Position numbers and translations under genes: made by a program. DNA of 64,000 nucleotides from Hydrogenophaga crassostreae (lineage in GTDB: Bacteria; Pseudomonadota; Gammaproteobacteria; Burkholderiales; Burkholderiaceae_C): the NCBI RefSeq assembly GCF_001761385.1, contig NZ_CP017476.1:2035501-2099500 (forward strand), in the 5' to 3' direction. Below the pieces are notes generated by a model, which was not told the DNA's origin, did not search any database, and worked only from the letters and a program-made list of their open reading frames with translations. Below are positions 1-9,048 of this stretch, piece after piece. Within the stretch, counting starts at the first letter, position 1. Every line of letters begins with the position of its first letter.

Positions 1-54
1 GGCCTGTCAATGAAGCATCCCTGTGCCCGTTTAAACAACCACCCTCCATCGACC

Positions 55-774
55 ATGAGTCCCCCGCCCAACAGCCGCTCCCGCGTTCAGCAAGTGCGCG
101 ACCAACTGGAAGATGACATCGTCAACGGACGCATGCGCCCCGGCGAGCAGGTGCAGATCGAGCCCCTGATGGTTCGATTTGCGGTCTCGCGCACACCGGT
201 GCGCGAAGCCCTGCAGCAACTGGAGATCAGTGGGCTGGTCGAGGTGTTGCCCAAGCGTGGCACTTTTGTCGCCAGGGTGGGTATCCCGGAGCTGATCCAT
301 ATGTTCGAGGTGATGGCCGAGCTGGAGGCGATGTGCGCACGGTTGGCGGCGCGGCGCGCACCAACGGCGACCCTGGACGGCATACGCGGGGCCCTGGAGG
401 CGTGTGAGCATGAGACCGCATCGGATGACGCCAACGCCTATTACTATGCCAATGAGCTATTCCACAGCCTGATTTACCAGGCTTGCGGGAACCCGTTTCT
501 GGTGCAGCAAACATTGGCGCTCAAGAACCGGCTCAAACCCTATCGGCGTCTGCAATTGCGCATGCGCAACCGCATCCAGCAGTCGCTCGCCGAGCACCGA
601 GAGATTGTTCGGGCGCTGGAGGCGGGCGACCCCGAGGCCGCAGCGCATGCCGCGCGCGAGCACGTGCTGATTCAGGGCCAGCGCTTCAACGACTTCATCA
701 GCCTGGCGGGCCCGGAGCAGGCGGCAAGTGCCGAGCGCGCCAGCCTGCCCGCCGGCACCACGCAGGGGCGGTGA
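55..774 (+). CDS. GntR-family transcriptional regulator (FCD/FadR subfamily)
   Basis: This is a one-component DNA-binding repressor or activator of about 239 residues. An N-terminal winged helix contains the family signature around SRTPVREALQQLE, followed by GLVEVLPKRGTFVARV. An all-helical FCD ligand domain follows, with NELFHSLIYQACGN and the HREIVRALEAGD segment that usually contributes metal or ligand histidines. The frame is open from position 10, but the start at 55 places the winged helix at the usual distance from the N-terminus. Neither start has a clear Shine-Dalgarno. The gene it controls probably lies outside the window to the left or is the thioesterase that follows. The ligand cannot be read from sequence. 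Confidence 0.9.
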   Translation: MSPPPNSRSRVQQVRDQLEDDIVNGRMRPGEQVQIEPLMVRFAVSRTPVREALQQLEISGLVEVLPKRGTFVARVGIPELIHMFEVMAELEAMCARLAARRAPTATLDGIRGALEACEHETASDDANAYYYANELFHSLIYQACGNPFLVQQTLALKNRLKPYRRLQLRMRNRIQQSLAEHREIVRALEAGDPEAAAHAAREHVLIQGQRFNDFISLAGPEQAASAERASLPAGTTQGR

Positions 775-836
775 TCCAGGCGTTTGCTGTCGCCTCGCCG
801 ACCGCCCGGGCCTGAAGGGCCGCATACCATCGCGGC

Positions 837-1325
837 ATGGACACCTCTACTCTGATCAACGCGTCACAGTCTCCGCCAGCGGGCTTTCGCGCAGTGCGCG
901 TCGGTGGCAACTTCATTGCCCACAACGGGCCCTTGTTTGCCCGTCTGGTCGAGGGCCGGTTGCAGCTGGGTTTCCGGGTGGAGGCGCGCCACACCAACCC
1001 TTTGGGCATTTGTCACGGCGGCATGCTCGCCACCATGGCCGATATGTTGATTCCGTGCGCCGCGATGTACCGCCCCGGGGAAGAGCGCCGGTTTCTGCCG
1101 ACCATCAGTCTGCAGGTGGACTACATGGGCGCCGCGCCGCTGGGGGCATGGGTGCAGGGCGAAGGTGAGGTGCTGAGGACCACCCGCAACATGTTGTTTG
1201 GCCAGGCACTGGTGTTGGCCGATGGGCAGCCGGCAATGCGGGTCAGCGGCATTTTCAAACAGGGGCGCCTTGTGACCGAGGGCAACATGGAGGATCCGCT
1301 GGGGTTGATGGATCCTGCCGACTAG
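837..1325 (+). CDS. PaaI-family hotdog thioesterase
   Basis: This is a small hotdog-fold acyl-CoA thioesterase-like protein of 162 residues, the usual length for the PaaI/YbgC group. The motif HGGMLATMADML (residues about 60-71) matches the HGG-x-x-x-x-x-x-D pattern that carries the catalytic Asp in PaaI relatives. The C-terminal half has the typical beta-strand pattern ending in VSGIFKQGRL. It starts 62 bases after the GntR gene on the same strand, so the two may be co-transcribed. The acyl-CoA substrate is unknown. The family commonly hydrolyses aromatic or medium-chain acyl-CoAs. Confidence 0.85.
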   Translation: MDTSTLINASQSPPAGFRAVRVGGNFIAHNGPLFARLVEGRLQLGFRVEARHTNPLGICHGGMLATMADMLIPCAAMYRPGEERRFLPTISLQVDYMGAAPLGAWVQGEGEVLRTTRNMLFGQALVLADGQPAMRVSGIFKQGRLVTEGNMEDPLGLMDPAD

Positions 1326-1488
1326 GGCCTCCTCGCATTGCTTTTTCCAGGCGTGCGCCCGGATTGGCGTTTGCTTCCCCTCGTTCGCATCCTGAACACG
1401 TGGTGTGAACAGGCCCTGACCACCTCCAGGCCACGCAGGCGACACCTTGGCGACCTGCGCACCCCGGTTCAGGGGCGGTCTGGTCCAT

Positions 1489-1707
1489 TCAGTCCGCTGG
1501 CTGGGCCTTGGCGGGTTCCTGCACCATCAGGTAACCGGCCTTTTGCAGCAAGGCCGCTTCCTCTGTGATGTCGGTGCCGGTGAGCAGCGACAGCTCGCGA
1601 AGGCTGCGCCGTCCATTCGCCATGAGCACCAGCGTATGGGCGAGCCGCCCCACGTGTGAGGGCTGGGCCAGGGTTGCCCAGGCTTTGGGTGTTTTGTTGT
1701 ACAGCAT
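1489..1707 (-). CDS. Small conserved-looking hypothetical protein
   Basis: This is a 72-residue soluble protein with no recognised function. It starts MLYNKTPKAWATL and has a helical, winged-helix-like composition (LVLMANGRRSLRELSLLTG, then EEAALLQKAGYLM). That pattern of a basic helix followed by acidic and hydrophobic helices resembles short proteins seen in Comamonadaceae. An overlapping frame at 1527-1715 is rejected because its composition is arginine/cysteine-rich shadow. It is convergent with the thioesterase. The call as a real gene rests on composition only. Confidence 0.5.
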   Translation of the reverse strand: MLYNKTPKAWATLAQPSHVGRLAHTLVLMANGRRSLRELSLLTGTDITEEAALLQKAGYLMVQEPAKAQPAD

Positions 1708-1715
1708 GGAAACAA

Positions 1716-2237
1716 TCGATCAGAGAGGTTGATTTTCAGTACAGGCTGACGATATGGCCCGGATGTGTCAGCCCTGTGAAACCTCTTGAATGAGGCGCCG
1801 TCGGCCGCATGCAGGCGCTCCGGCTTTACCGCCTGTCGTCAGGCTTGCGCCTTTCTTCAAATGAAACACCCTGGGCCAGGCTGCGCCGCTTTGAGTGCTC
1901 TGGTATGCGTCTGTTCGGCCGATAGGCGGCGATCAATCGATGGCCTAAAACGTTCGGGCTATGGGTGCGACGTTGGCCCGGTCGCAAGCGCTTTGCCGTG
2001 GCTTGCCGTCTGTCGGTATGGGGGCCCGTTTGACTCAAGTTGCCATCACTTGCGTCGAAGCCTCAGGTGGAACAACGAACACCTCGTCCGTATTCTCACC
2101 AGGAGATCTTCGACCTTCTGGCTGAAAGCTGAGACTTGAAAACAGGGCATAAAACCCCCCATTCTTCGAGTTGATGGTTTTTCCGGAGCGAGGTGGCTGT
2201 TCGACAGAGCCAAATCACATACATCAGGAAGATCGCC
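1716..2237. other. Gene-free stretch upstream of the DUF4347 gene
   Basis: About 520 bases hold no convincing gene. Open frames present here (for example plus 1786-2139) have no start signal and shadow-like composition. The last 40 bases contain the ribosome binding site (AGGA, 2226-2229) of the downstream gene. I see no clear promoter or terminator hairpin. Confidence 0.5.
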
Positions 2238-4349
2238 ATGAGCACCACCGAAAGCACAGCAGGCCAACCGATTGTTTTCATTCTGGACAACGTCACCGAC
2301 TACCAGAACACAGCGGACGGTTTGAATGCCAACTTCGAGGTTCACATACTCAGTGCCGATGGTGATGCGCTGGCGCAAATGGTGGCGTTGCTGGATGGGC
2401 GAACCGGCCTGGATGCCATTCACCTGATCTCGCACGGTGATGCGGGGGTGCTTGATCTGGGTACCTTGTCGCTGAGTTCTGCCAACCTGGGTGATCACAG
2501 CGCGGCGTTGGCTGCATTGGGTGCGTCCCTGTCACCCGACGGGGATTTCCTGCTTTACGGTTGCGATGTGGCGCAGGGCGAAGCGGGGGTTGCATTTGTG
2601 GATGCGCTGGCGGTTGCGACCGGCGCCGATGTGGCTGCTTCGAACGACACCACGGGTCCAGCGGCGCAGGGCGGTGACGCGGTGCTGGAATACGAAACAG
2701 GCAGCATTGAAGCAGTGACTCTGGACGACAGTGCATTCCAGTCCAGCCTGGGCGCCGACAGCGCGTTGCCAGCGGGCCTGACCACTTCACCTTACGTTTT
2801 TAATGGCGCCGATTTCCAGCTGCGCATCGATGGATCCATCAGCAATGCCGATCTGGACCATGACCTGGTCAGCTCCATGCTCACGGGCATCAACACCGAT
2901 CGTTTCGCTCTCAGCAACATTGCCGATGGCACGGTGGTGTCGGTCTACATGGGCAACTCATCAACCCTGGACGACCGCATTCAGATCATCCGTGGTGGCT
3001 TTGTGCTGACCCAGAATGACAACAGCGGCGACGGCGACAACAGCGAAGACGCTTACCTCAGCTGGACCTACCAGGCGGGTGACATCGTTCATGCCACCAC
3101 AACGGGCACTCTTGAGCGAGGCAGCTATTCCCTGTATGTGGGAACCGCTTCGGGCCCCGCACCCATCGCCAGCATTCTCGATAACGCACCCGTGGTGACG
3201 GTCGCTCAACCCGTTTATGCGATTGTGGAAAATGGTGTCGGCAAAGGCTGGACGGACAGCGGTGGCAGCCTCACCGGCACGCTGAGTCTGGCCAACGGCG
3301 CGTCGCTGGGTGACTTGTCTGGCCTTGGCTTTGCCGTGGATGGGCCGTCGTTCTCTGACGATGGTGGCAACCTGACCGCCATTGGGCAGTTCGGAAACTT
3401 GAATCTGAATCCGCAAACCGGTGTCTACTCTTATAACCCGAATGTCAACACCATCGATGCATTGGGCGAGGGTGAAACGGGCATCGACACGTTCACGTTC
3501 AATGCAACAGGCGTTGCTGGCGACGTGACGTCGGGCTCGTTCTCTTTCAGTGTGACGGGCAGCAACGATGCGCCCGTGATCTCGCTCGACGGACAGGGCG
3601 CCACCCTCGTGGAGGCCAGTGGTGCCGACAACGCGGTGGCCGGCAAGGAGGTTGCACAAATTGGGGTGTTGATGAGCGATGCGGAAGGCAGCGTTGGGCT
3701 GAATACCTCCGCGCTCGAAAGTGACGGGTGGGTGCTGATACCCGATACCTCTTTCATGTCGCACGAAGCCCTGTATGGCTCGGTTCAACTGGATCTGACA
3801 ACCGGTCAGGTGACCTACACACTGAACAACGCCCTGGAAGCGACCCAGCTGTTGAACTCGGGCGATTCGGTTGTCGAGAGCTTCCATGTTTCGGTCATCG
3901 ACGGAGGGGGGCTGACCGATCGCGTGGCCGTTTCCTTCGAGGTCCATGGAGCCGACGACGGGCTGGTCATGGCTGTTGATCAGGCCCCTCCGGCCGCGAC
4001 CTATATTGACGGCGATGGCTTTATTCAGACCAACTACGGCCGCACCGGGTTCTTGAACGTGAGCGACATCGATACGCTGATCTCTTCCTACGATGGGCTC
4101 ACCTTTGGACTGCAGGGGGGGGTAGGCGACGATGGTGGCAATCTGAGTGTCGCCGGGCAAGCAGGATACCTCCACCTCAACACCGGAACGGGGAAGTTTG
4201 ACTATGTTGGAAACGCCTCGATCATTGAGCAACTGGCTGAGGGTGCGTCGATCACCGAGCACTTTACTTTCAGTGTGTCCGATGTCAATGGAGTGCTCGA
4301 TACCGGTGTCTACGAAGTCCAGTTCGTGGGTGTGCATACCGAGGCGTAA
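2238..4349 (+). CDS. DUF4347 / VCBS-repeat surface-type protein
   Basis: This is a protein of about 703 residues. Its N-terminal ~170 residues match the DUF4347 domain: VFILDNVTDYQ, DAIHLISHGDAGVLDLG, and FLLYGCDVAQGEAG. A PPC-like beta domain follows, with two Asp/Gly-rich modules of VCBS/cadherin-like type (for example FSFSVTGSNDAPVISLDG and the ITEHFTFSVSDVNG ending). The start at 2238 has an AGGA 8 bases upstream; the frame also runs back to 2193. There is no Sec signal peptide. DUF4347/VCBS proteins are generally large type I-secreted adhesins, but here the chain stops after two repeats and no nonapeptide RTX block is visible. No transporter genes are adjacent. The role as an adhesin or exoprotein is inference. 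Confidence 0.8.
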   Translation: MSTTESTAGQPIVFILDNVTDYQNTADGLNANFEVHILSADGDALAQMVALLDGRTGLDAIHLISHGDAGVLDLGTLSLSSANLGDHSAALAALGASLSPDGDFLLYGCDVAQGEAGVAFVDALAVATGADVAASNDTTGPAAQGGDAVLEYETGSIEAVTLDDSAFQSSLGADSALPAGLTTSPYVFNGADFQLRIDGSISNADLDHDLVSSMLTGINTDRFALSNIADGTVVSVYMGNSSTLDDRIQIIRGGFVLTQNDNSGDGDNSEDAYLSWTYQAGDIVHATTTGTLERGSYSLYVGTASGPAPIASILDNAPVVTVAQPVYAIVENGVGKGWTDSGGSLTGTLSLANGASLGDLSGLGFAVDGPSFSDDGGNLTAIGQFGNLNLNPQTGVYSYNPNVNTIDALGEGETGIDTFTFNATGVAGDVTSGSFSFSVTGSNDAPVISLDGQGATLVEASGADNAVAGKEVAQIGVLMSDAEGSVGLNTSALESDGWVLIPDTSFMSHEALYGSVQLDLTTGQVTYTLNNALEATQLLNSGDSVVESFHVSVIDGGGLTDRVAVSFEVHGADDGLVMAVDQAPPAATYIDGDGFIQTNYGRTGFLNVSDIDTLISSYDGLTFGLQGGVGDDGGNLSVAGQAGYLHLNTGTGKFDYVGNASIIEQLAEGASITEHFTFSVSDVNGVLDTGVYEVQFVGVHTEA

Positions 4350-4547
4350 ACCATTCTGAGATCGGCAGGCAGCGCTCTCAGGGCGCAACCCGATACCGCG
4401 GCAAACCCTCTGCCGACCGTTGTGCGGTCGATCGGGGCCTGTTCATCTGGGGAAACCCTGGAGGACAGGCCTTTCTGGTTTTGCCCGTGCACTTGATGTG
4501 CAGCCAAGGCCATTACCATAGCGGGACTCCCCGTTCAGGTTTACAAC

Positions 4548-5765
4548 ATGTCCCTTGCCCAGCCCGTTCCCCTCCGACAGGATGCGTCCGTCATAGGTCT
4601 GGTGGGCATGGCCCACGCCACCTCCCATTTCTCCCATCTGTTGCTGGCCCCCCTGTTCCCGGTATTCATCCGGGAGTTCGGCTTGAGCTACTCCGATGTG
4701 GGACTGCTGGTCAGTCTCTTTTTCGTGATCTCCGGCGTGGGGCAGGCGCTGTCGGGCTTCCTGGTCGACCGCGTGGGCGCCCGGCCGGTGCTGTTCGCTG
4801 CCATCAGCTGTTTTCTGGTAGCGGCTTTGGTGGCCTCTCAGGTCACGGGGTACCGAGGTCTGATGGTGGTGGCCGCTCTGGCGGGTTTGGGCAACGCGCC
4901 GTTTCACCCGGCCGATTTCACGATACTGAACCACCGCGTCTCGGCGGCGCGCCTGGGCCACGCGTTCAGCGCCCATGGCCTGACCGGAAACCTGGGTTGG
5001 GCCCTGGCGCCAGCGATGCTGGTGGGCATCACCTCTCTGGCCAATTGGCGCACTGCCTACCTGGCCGCAGCCGTGATGTATGTGGTGGTCTTGACGGTTT
5101 TGTTCTGGCACCGCGACAAGCTGCTCACCCCTGTGGTGCCACAACGTGCAGCCAATGATGCAGGCGAAGGTGCGCTGGCCTATTTGAAGCTACCGGTGGT
5201 GTGGTGGTGTTTTGCATTTTTCCTGCTCTCGACCATGACCCTGGCCGTGGTACAGAGCTTTGCACCTTCGATTCTGCAAAACCTTCATGGTGTGGGCATG
5301 GAGCAAGCCACGCTGACCATCTCCGCGTATATGTTGTGTGGGGCATTGGGCATGCTCGTGGGCGGGTTTGTTGCGGCATTCGGGCAGCAGCATGGCGCTT
5401 TCTCCAGCGATCGGGTCGTGGCCTTGAGCATGTCGGCTGGCGCGCTGCTGCTGCTGCTGTGTGCCATGGGGTGGATGGGCGGTACGGGCACCATGGTGGC
5501 GCTGTCGGTGACAGGGTTTGCCGTGGGCATCGGCGGGCCAAGCCGGGACATGATGATCAAGAAGGCGACGCCCAAGGGTGCCACTGGCCGGGTGTACGGC
5601 ACTGTCTACTCGGGACTGGATGTGGGCTTTGCGCTGTCGCCGCTCATCTTTGGTCAGTTCATGGACCGTGGCTGGTACGCCCTGACGCTGGTGGGCGCGG
5701 CGGTATCGCTCGCATTGGCGGTATACGCCGCACTGGGCGTGGGACGCCGAACGCGGGTGGCCTGA
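4548..5765 (+). CDS. MFS transporter
   Basis: This is an inner-membrane major facilitator permease of 405 residues with about 12 hydrophobic segments. The loop between helices 2 and 3 carries SGFLVDRVGARPVL, a variant of the MFS G-x-x-x-D-R-x-G-R signature. NAPFHPADFTILNHRVS and the C-terminal RDMMIKKATPKGATGRVYG place it near the fosmidomycin-resistance (Fsr)-like group of exporters. The stop lies 12 bases before the next gene, so it is probably co-transcribed with the ThDP enzyme. The substrate is not predictable. The pairing suggests import or export of a 2-oxo acid or its product, which is inference. Confidence 0.88.
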   Translation: MSLAQPVPLRQDASVIGLVGMAHATSHFSHLLLAPLFPVFIREFGLSYSDVGLLVSLFFVISGVGQALSGFLVDRVGARPVLFAAISCFLVAALVASQVTGYRGLMVVAALAGLGNAPFHPADFTILNHRVSAARLGHAFSAHGLTGNLGWALAPAMLVGITSLANWRTAYLAAAVMYVVVLTVLFWHRDKLLTPVVPQRAANDAGEGALAYLKLPVVWWCFAFFLLSTMTLAVVQSFAPSILQNLHGVGMEQATLTISAYMLCGALGMLVGGFVAAFGQQHGAFSSDRVVALSMSAGALLLLLCAMGWMGGTGTMVALSVTGFAVGIGGPSRDMMIKKATPKGATGRVYGTVYSGLDVGFALSPLIFGQFMDRGWYALTLVGAAVSLALAVYAALGVGRRTRVA

Positions 5766-5777
5766 TCTCGCGGCACA

Positions 5778-7487
5778 ATGCCGCTTATGAACACTCCTCG
5801 AATTGCAGGCCACTTGTTGGTCGAATGCCTGATCGCCCAGGGCGTCACCCACGCCTTTGGCGTTCCTGGCGAAAGTTATCTCGCCGTGCTTGACGGATTT
5901 CATGCCCACGCCGATCGCATCCGCCTGGTGGTGAATCGCCAGGAGGGCGGTGCATCCTTCATGGCAGAAGCCCAGGGCAAGCTCACCGGGCGCCCCGGTA
6001 TTTGCTTTGTGACCCGTGGCCCCGGTGCCACCAATGCATCCATTGGGCTGCACACCGCGTTTCAAGACAGCACGCCCATGATTCTGTTCGTGGGTGATGT
6101 GGCCAGCGATGCGCGTGATCGCGAGGCGTTTCAGGAGGTGGACTTCGCCAGCTTCTTTGGGCCGAGCACCAAGGGCATGGCCAAGCGGGTTGAGCGTATC
6201 GATGATCCACGCCGCATTCCCGAATACGTGGCCCGCGCTTTCGCCACTGCCATGAACGGGCGGCCTGGCCCGGTGGTGCTGGTGTTGCCTGAAGACATGT
6301 TGACCGAGATGGTTCAGGCCGAGCCGTTGCCCAGGGTCGAAGCCGTGCAGATGGCTCCCGATCCAGAAGCGATGACACGTTTGCACAGGCATCTGCTGAA
6401 TGCTCAGCGTCCTTTGGTGATTGCCGGTGGAAGTGGCTGGAGCCCACAGGCGGCCATCGATCTGCAGCGGTTTGCCGAGCAATGGCAGTTGCCCGTGGTC
6501 AATGCCTTTCGTTTTCAGGATTGCTTCGACAACCACCATGCCCTCTACGCTGGCGACATGGGGCTGGGTATCAATCCGGCGCTGGCTCAGCGCATCAAAG
6601 ACAGCGATGTGATCCTCGCCGTGGGCCCTCGACTGGGCGAGGCCACCAATGGAGGCTATGTGCTTGTCGAGGCGCCCGTGCCTCTGCAAAAGCTGCTCCA
6701 CATCCATGTCAGCGCCGAGGAGCTTGGGCGGGTGTATCAGCCGGTGGTTGGTGTCTGCGCTTCGATGGGCGCCGCAACGCGCGCGCTGAAGGCGCTGGAG
6801 CCACCTGCGAACGTGCCGTGGGCTGGCTGGGTCAAGGCCTGCCAGGACGATTACCTGGCCAACGTCGATCCGGCCAATGGAGGCGTTGTTTTTCCAGGCA
6901 GCATCGACATGCCCGCCTTGATCCACACGTTGCAGAAACACTTGCCGGCCGATGCGGTGCTCACCAATGGTGCCGGCAACTTTGCGAGCTGGCTGCACCG
7001 CTTCTACCGCTACACCGGTTGGGCCAGCGGCGCCAAAACCCAGCTAGCCCCCACCAACGGCGCCATGGGTTATGGCGTGCCCGCGGGAGTTGCCGCCTCT
7101 ATCTTGACTGGCCGCACCGTGCTTACCATCGCAGGCGACGGTGACTTCCTCATGAACGGGCAGGAGCTCGCTACCGCTGTCCAGCATGGCGGCAAGACCA
7201 TCGTGCTGCTGCTCAACAATGGCACCTACGGCACGATTCGCATGCACCAGGAGCGCGAGTACCCAGCCCATGTGAGTGGTTCTGACCTGAACAACCCCGA
7301 CTTCTGCCGACTGGCAGAGGCCTATGGTTATGCCGCCGAGCGGCTTACCCGGACCAGCGAATTTGAACCAGCGCTGCAACGCGCCCTGGCGAACCCGAGG
7401 GGAACGTTGATCGAGGTGATGCTGGATCCGGAGGTGATCACCACCCGTGGAACGCTGTCGGCCATACGCAACCGGGCCATGTCCTAA
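5778..7487 (+). CDS. ThDP-dependent enzyme, acetolactate-synthase-like large subunit
   Basis: This is a three-domain thiamine-diphosphate enzyme of 569 residues. The N-terminal PYR domain has GVPGESYLAVLDGF and the catalytic-type glutamate in NRQEGGASFMAEA. The central domain has the FAD/nucleotide-like fold (PLVIAGGSGW). The C-terminal PP domain has the ThDP motif starting GDGDFLMNGQEL and ending NNGTYG. The family includes acetolactate synthase, benzoylformate decarboxylase and sulfoacetaldehyde acetyltransferase. No small regulatory subunit is nearby, so a catabolic or stand-alone role is more likely than branched-chain amino acid synthesis. An alternative start is the ATG at 5787. Neither start has a strong ribosome site. 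Confidence 0.88.
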   Translation: MPLMNTPRIAGHLLVECLIAQGVTHAFGVPGESYLAVLDGFHAHADRIRLVVNRQEGGASFMAEAQGKLTGRPGICFVTRGPGATNASIGLHTAFQDSTPMILFVGDVASDARDREAFQEVDFASFFGPSTKGMAKRVERIDDPRRIPEYVARAFATAMNGRPGPVVLVLPEDMLTEMVQAEPLPRVEAVQMAPDPEAMTRLHRHLLNAQRPLVIAGGSGWSPQAAIDLQRFAEQWQLPVVNAFRFQDCFDNHHALYAGDMGLGINPALAQRIKDSDVILAVGPRLGEATNGGYVLVEAPVPLQKLLHIHVSAEELGRVYQPVVGVCASMGAATRALKALEPPANVPWAGWVKACQDDYLANVDPANGGVVFPGSIDMPALIHTLQKHLPADAVLTNGAGNFASWLHRFYRYTGWASGAKTQLAPTNGAMGYGVPAGVAASILTGRTVLTIAGDGDFLMNGQELATAVQHGGKTIVLLLNNGTYGTIRMHQEREYPAHVSGSDLNNPDFCRLAEAYGYAAERLTRTSEFEPALQRALANPRGTLIEVMLDPEVITTRGTLSAIRNRAMS

Positions 7488-7624
7488 ACACGAATTTTCC
7501 GTATTTCTGCCGGTTTGGGTAATAGATCACAAAACGCCGGTGAAGCAGCACCTTTTGTTTACCTGCCCTCGAACCTACGCTACCTCCTATTCGATCACCT
7601 TTCGGTTTTCATCAGGAGACGGCC

Positions 7625-8326
7625 ATGTGGACATCCCAAGACCTCGCATTCAAGACAAGTTTTAACCCAGGTACCAGCACCAGCACCAGCGCCGGGCGCT
7701 TTGCCGGCATGGACGCCGGGCTGCTCATGCGCATGATGGACGAGATCGATCACGGCATGCTGGTGATTGACGATCAGTCCCGGCTGCGCCATGCCAATCA
7801 CCTGGCCCGGCATGCCCTGGCCACCTCACGGTTTATCGTTTGCCACGGCCAGACTCTGATGGGCAGCTCGGTCGAGTTCACCCAGCAAATTGACCATGCG
7901 CTGAAGCACGCCCTCAAGGGTCACCGCCAGTTGGTGGCGCTCAAGGAACCCGAGTGCGAACTCACGCTCGCCTTCGTGCCGCTAAGCCACGCGCTGGAAA
8001 CCGATACCCCTTCGGTGCTTGTTTTGCTGTCACGCCAGAATGCCTGTGAAAACCTGGCGGTTCGGATGTATGCCAGAACCCACCAGCTCAGCCCCAGCGA
8101 AGAGCAGGTTCTGATCTCGCTGTGCAAGGGCAACACGATTCCTGAGATCGCGGAATCCCACCATGTCGCGCCATCCACTGTTCGCACACAGGTCAAGGCG
8201 CTGCGCAACAAAACGGGCTGCCACAGCATCCGCATGCTCATGCTGCGCGTGAACAGTTTGCCTCCCATGGTCTCTGCTCTGCGAGCCATTGTTCCAATGG
8301 AGCACAATGACATGGCTCTTGTTTGA
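7625..8326 (+). CDS. LuxR-type helix-turn-helix transcriptional regulator
   Basis: This is a 233-residue regulator. The C-terminal ~65 residues form a LuxR/GerE helix-turn-helix (LSPSEEQVLISLCKGNTIPEIAESHHV, then STVRTQVKALRNKTGC). The N-terminal ~140 residues look like a PAS-type sensor (MDEIDHGMLVIDDQSRLRHAN). There is no receiver domain. A short Ser/Thr run near residue 18 (encoded by repeated ACCAGC triplets) is low-complexity. A ribosome site (AGGAG) lies at about 7614. It is followed 71 bases on by a Crp-family gene on the same strand, suggesting a pair of regulators. The target is unknown. Confidence 0.85.
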   Translation: MWTSQDLAFKTSFNPGTSTSTSAGRFAGMDAGLLMRMMDEIDHGMLVIDDQSRLRHANHLARHALATSRFIVCHGQTLMGSSVEFTQQIDHALKHALKGHRQLVALKEPECELTLAFVPLSHALETDTPSVLVLLSRQNACENLAVRMYARTHQLSPSEEQVLISLCKGNTIPEIAESHHVAPSTVRTQVKALRNKTGCHSIRMLMLRVNSLPPMVSALRAIVPMEHNDMALV

Positions 8327-8397
8327 TTTGAGGGTGCTCTGCTTTTTTCGCGCCGCCTTGCTCGGCGCTGGTTGGTGGGAGCGCCCCGCCAACTGCC

Positions 8398-9048
8398 ATG
8401 CCTGCCCGACTTCTGCCGAACCCTGACGCCTCTTCAACCCATATCGCAGCACTTGGCCGCCTGGGTGTCCAGCGCCGCTACCGTCGCGGCGCTCTCTTGA
8501 TTCAGGAGGGCGACACGGGGGATTCCATCTACATCGTTCTGGAAGGCCGCTTGAGGGCCTTTTTGGGTGACGAAAGCGGCAAAGAGCTCACTCTCGGTGT
8601 CTACGGGCCGCTGGAGTATGTGGGCGAAATGTCGCTTGATGGCGGGCCCCGTTCGGCCCATGTGGAGGCCGTTGAGACGTCGCTTTGCGCTGTTGTGTCG
8701 CGCGAAATTTTGCAGCGGTATATCGCCGAGCATCCTGATTTTGCGTTTGAAATCATGGGTCGATTGATTCGGCGTGCTCGGCTGGCAACCGAGAGCGCGC
8801 GCAGCGTGGCGTTGATCGATGTGTATGGCCGCTTGGTGCTTTTGCTCAATGCGACAACCGACCCTGACGCAGACCCGAACAGCCAACGCAGGTTGTTGCA
8901 GCGCATGACCCATCAACAGATCTCGCAACACCTCGCCTGTTCGCGCGAGATGGTCAGCCGGCTTTTGAAAGACCTTGAAACCGGCGGCTTCATCGAAGTG
9001 CGCGACCGCTGGATCTGGTTGCTCAAGCCCTTGCCGGCCCGCTGGTAG
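8398..9048 (+). CDS. Crp/Fnr-family transcriptional regulator
   Basis: This is a 216-residue cyclic-nucleotide-binding-fold regulator. The N-terminal beta-roll includes LIQEGDTGDSIYIVLEGRLRA and a PRSAHVEAVE phosphate-binding-cassette-like segment. The C-terminal winged helix has MTHQQISQHLACSREMVSRLLKDLE. There is no N-terminal cysteine cluster, so it is not an Fnr-type iron-sulfur sensor. It may respond to a cyclic nucleotide. That is notable because a class III cyclase gene lies about 3 kb away on the opposite strand, but no direct link can be shown. Its 3' end overlaps the convergent subtilase gene by 26 bases. Confidence 0.9.
   Translation: MPARLLPNPDASSTHIAALGRLGVQRRYRRGALLIQEGDTGDSIYIVLEGRLRAFLGDESGKELTLGVYGPLEYVGEMSLDGGPRSAHVEAVETSLCAVVSREILQRYIAEHPDFAFEIMGRLIRRARLATESARSVALIDVYGRLVLLLNATTDPDADPNSQRRLLQRMTHQQISQHLACSREMVSRLLKDLETGGFIEVRDRWIWLLKPLPARW

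Noticed and set aside
1786..2139. 117-codon plus frame upstream of the DUF4347 gene
   Set aside because: It is Cys/Arg-rich with no ribosome site and no recognisable domain; probably random open reading.
2961..4388. 475-codon minus-strand frame opposite the DUF4347 gene
   Set aside because: It is a shadow of the Gly/Asp-rich repeats with no start signal or domain.
5190..6998. 602-codon minus-strand frame opposite the MFS and ThDP enzyme genes
   Set aside because: It spans two real plus-strand genes and their junction, and its composition is His/Gln/Arg-rich shadow.
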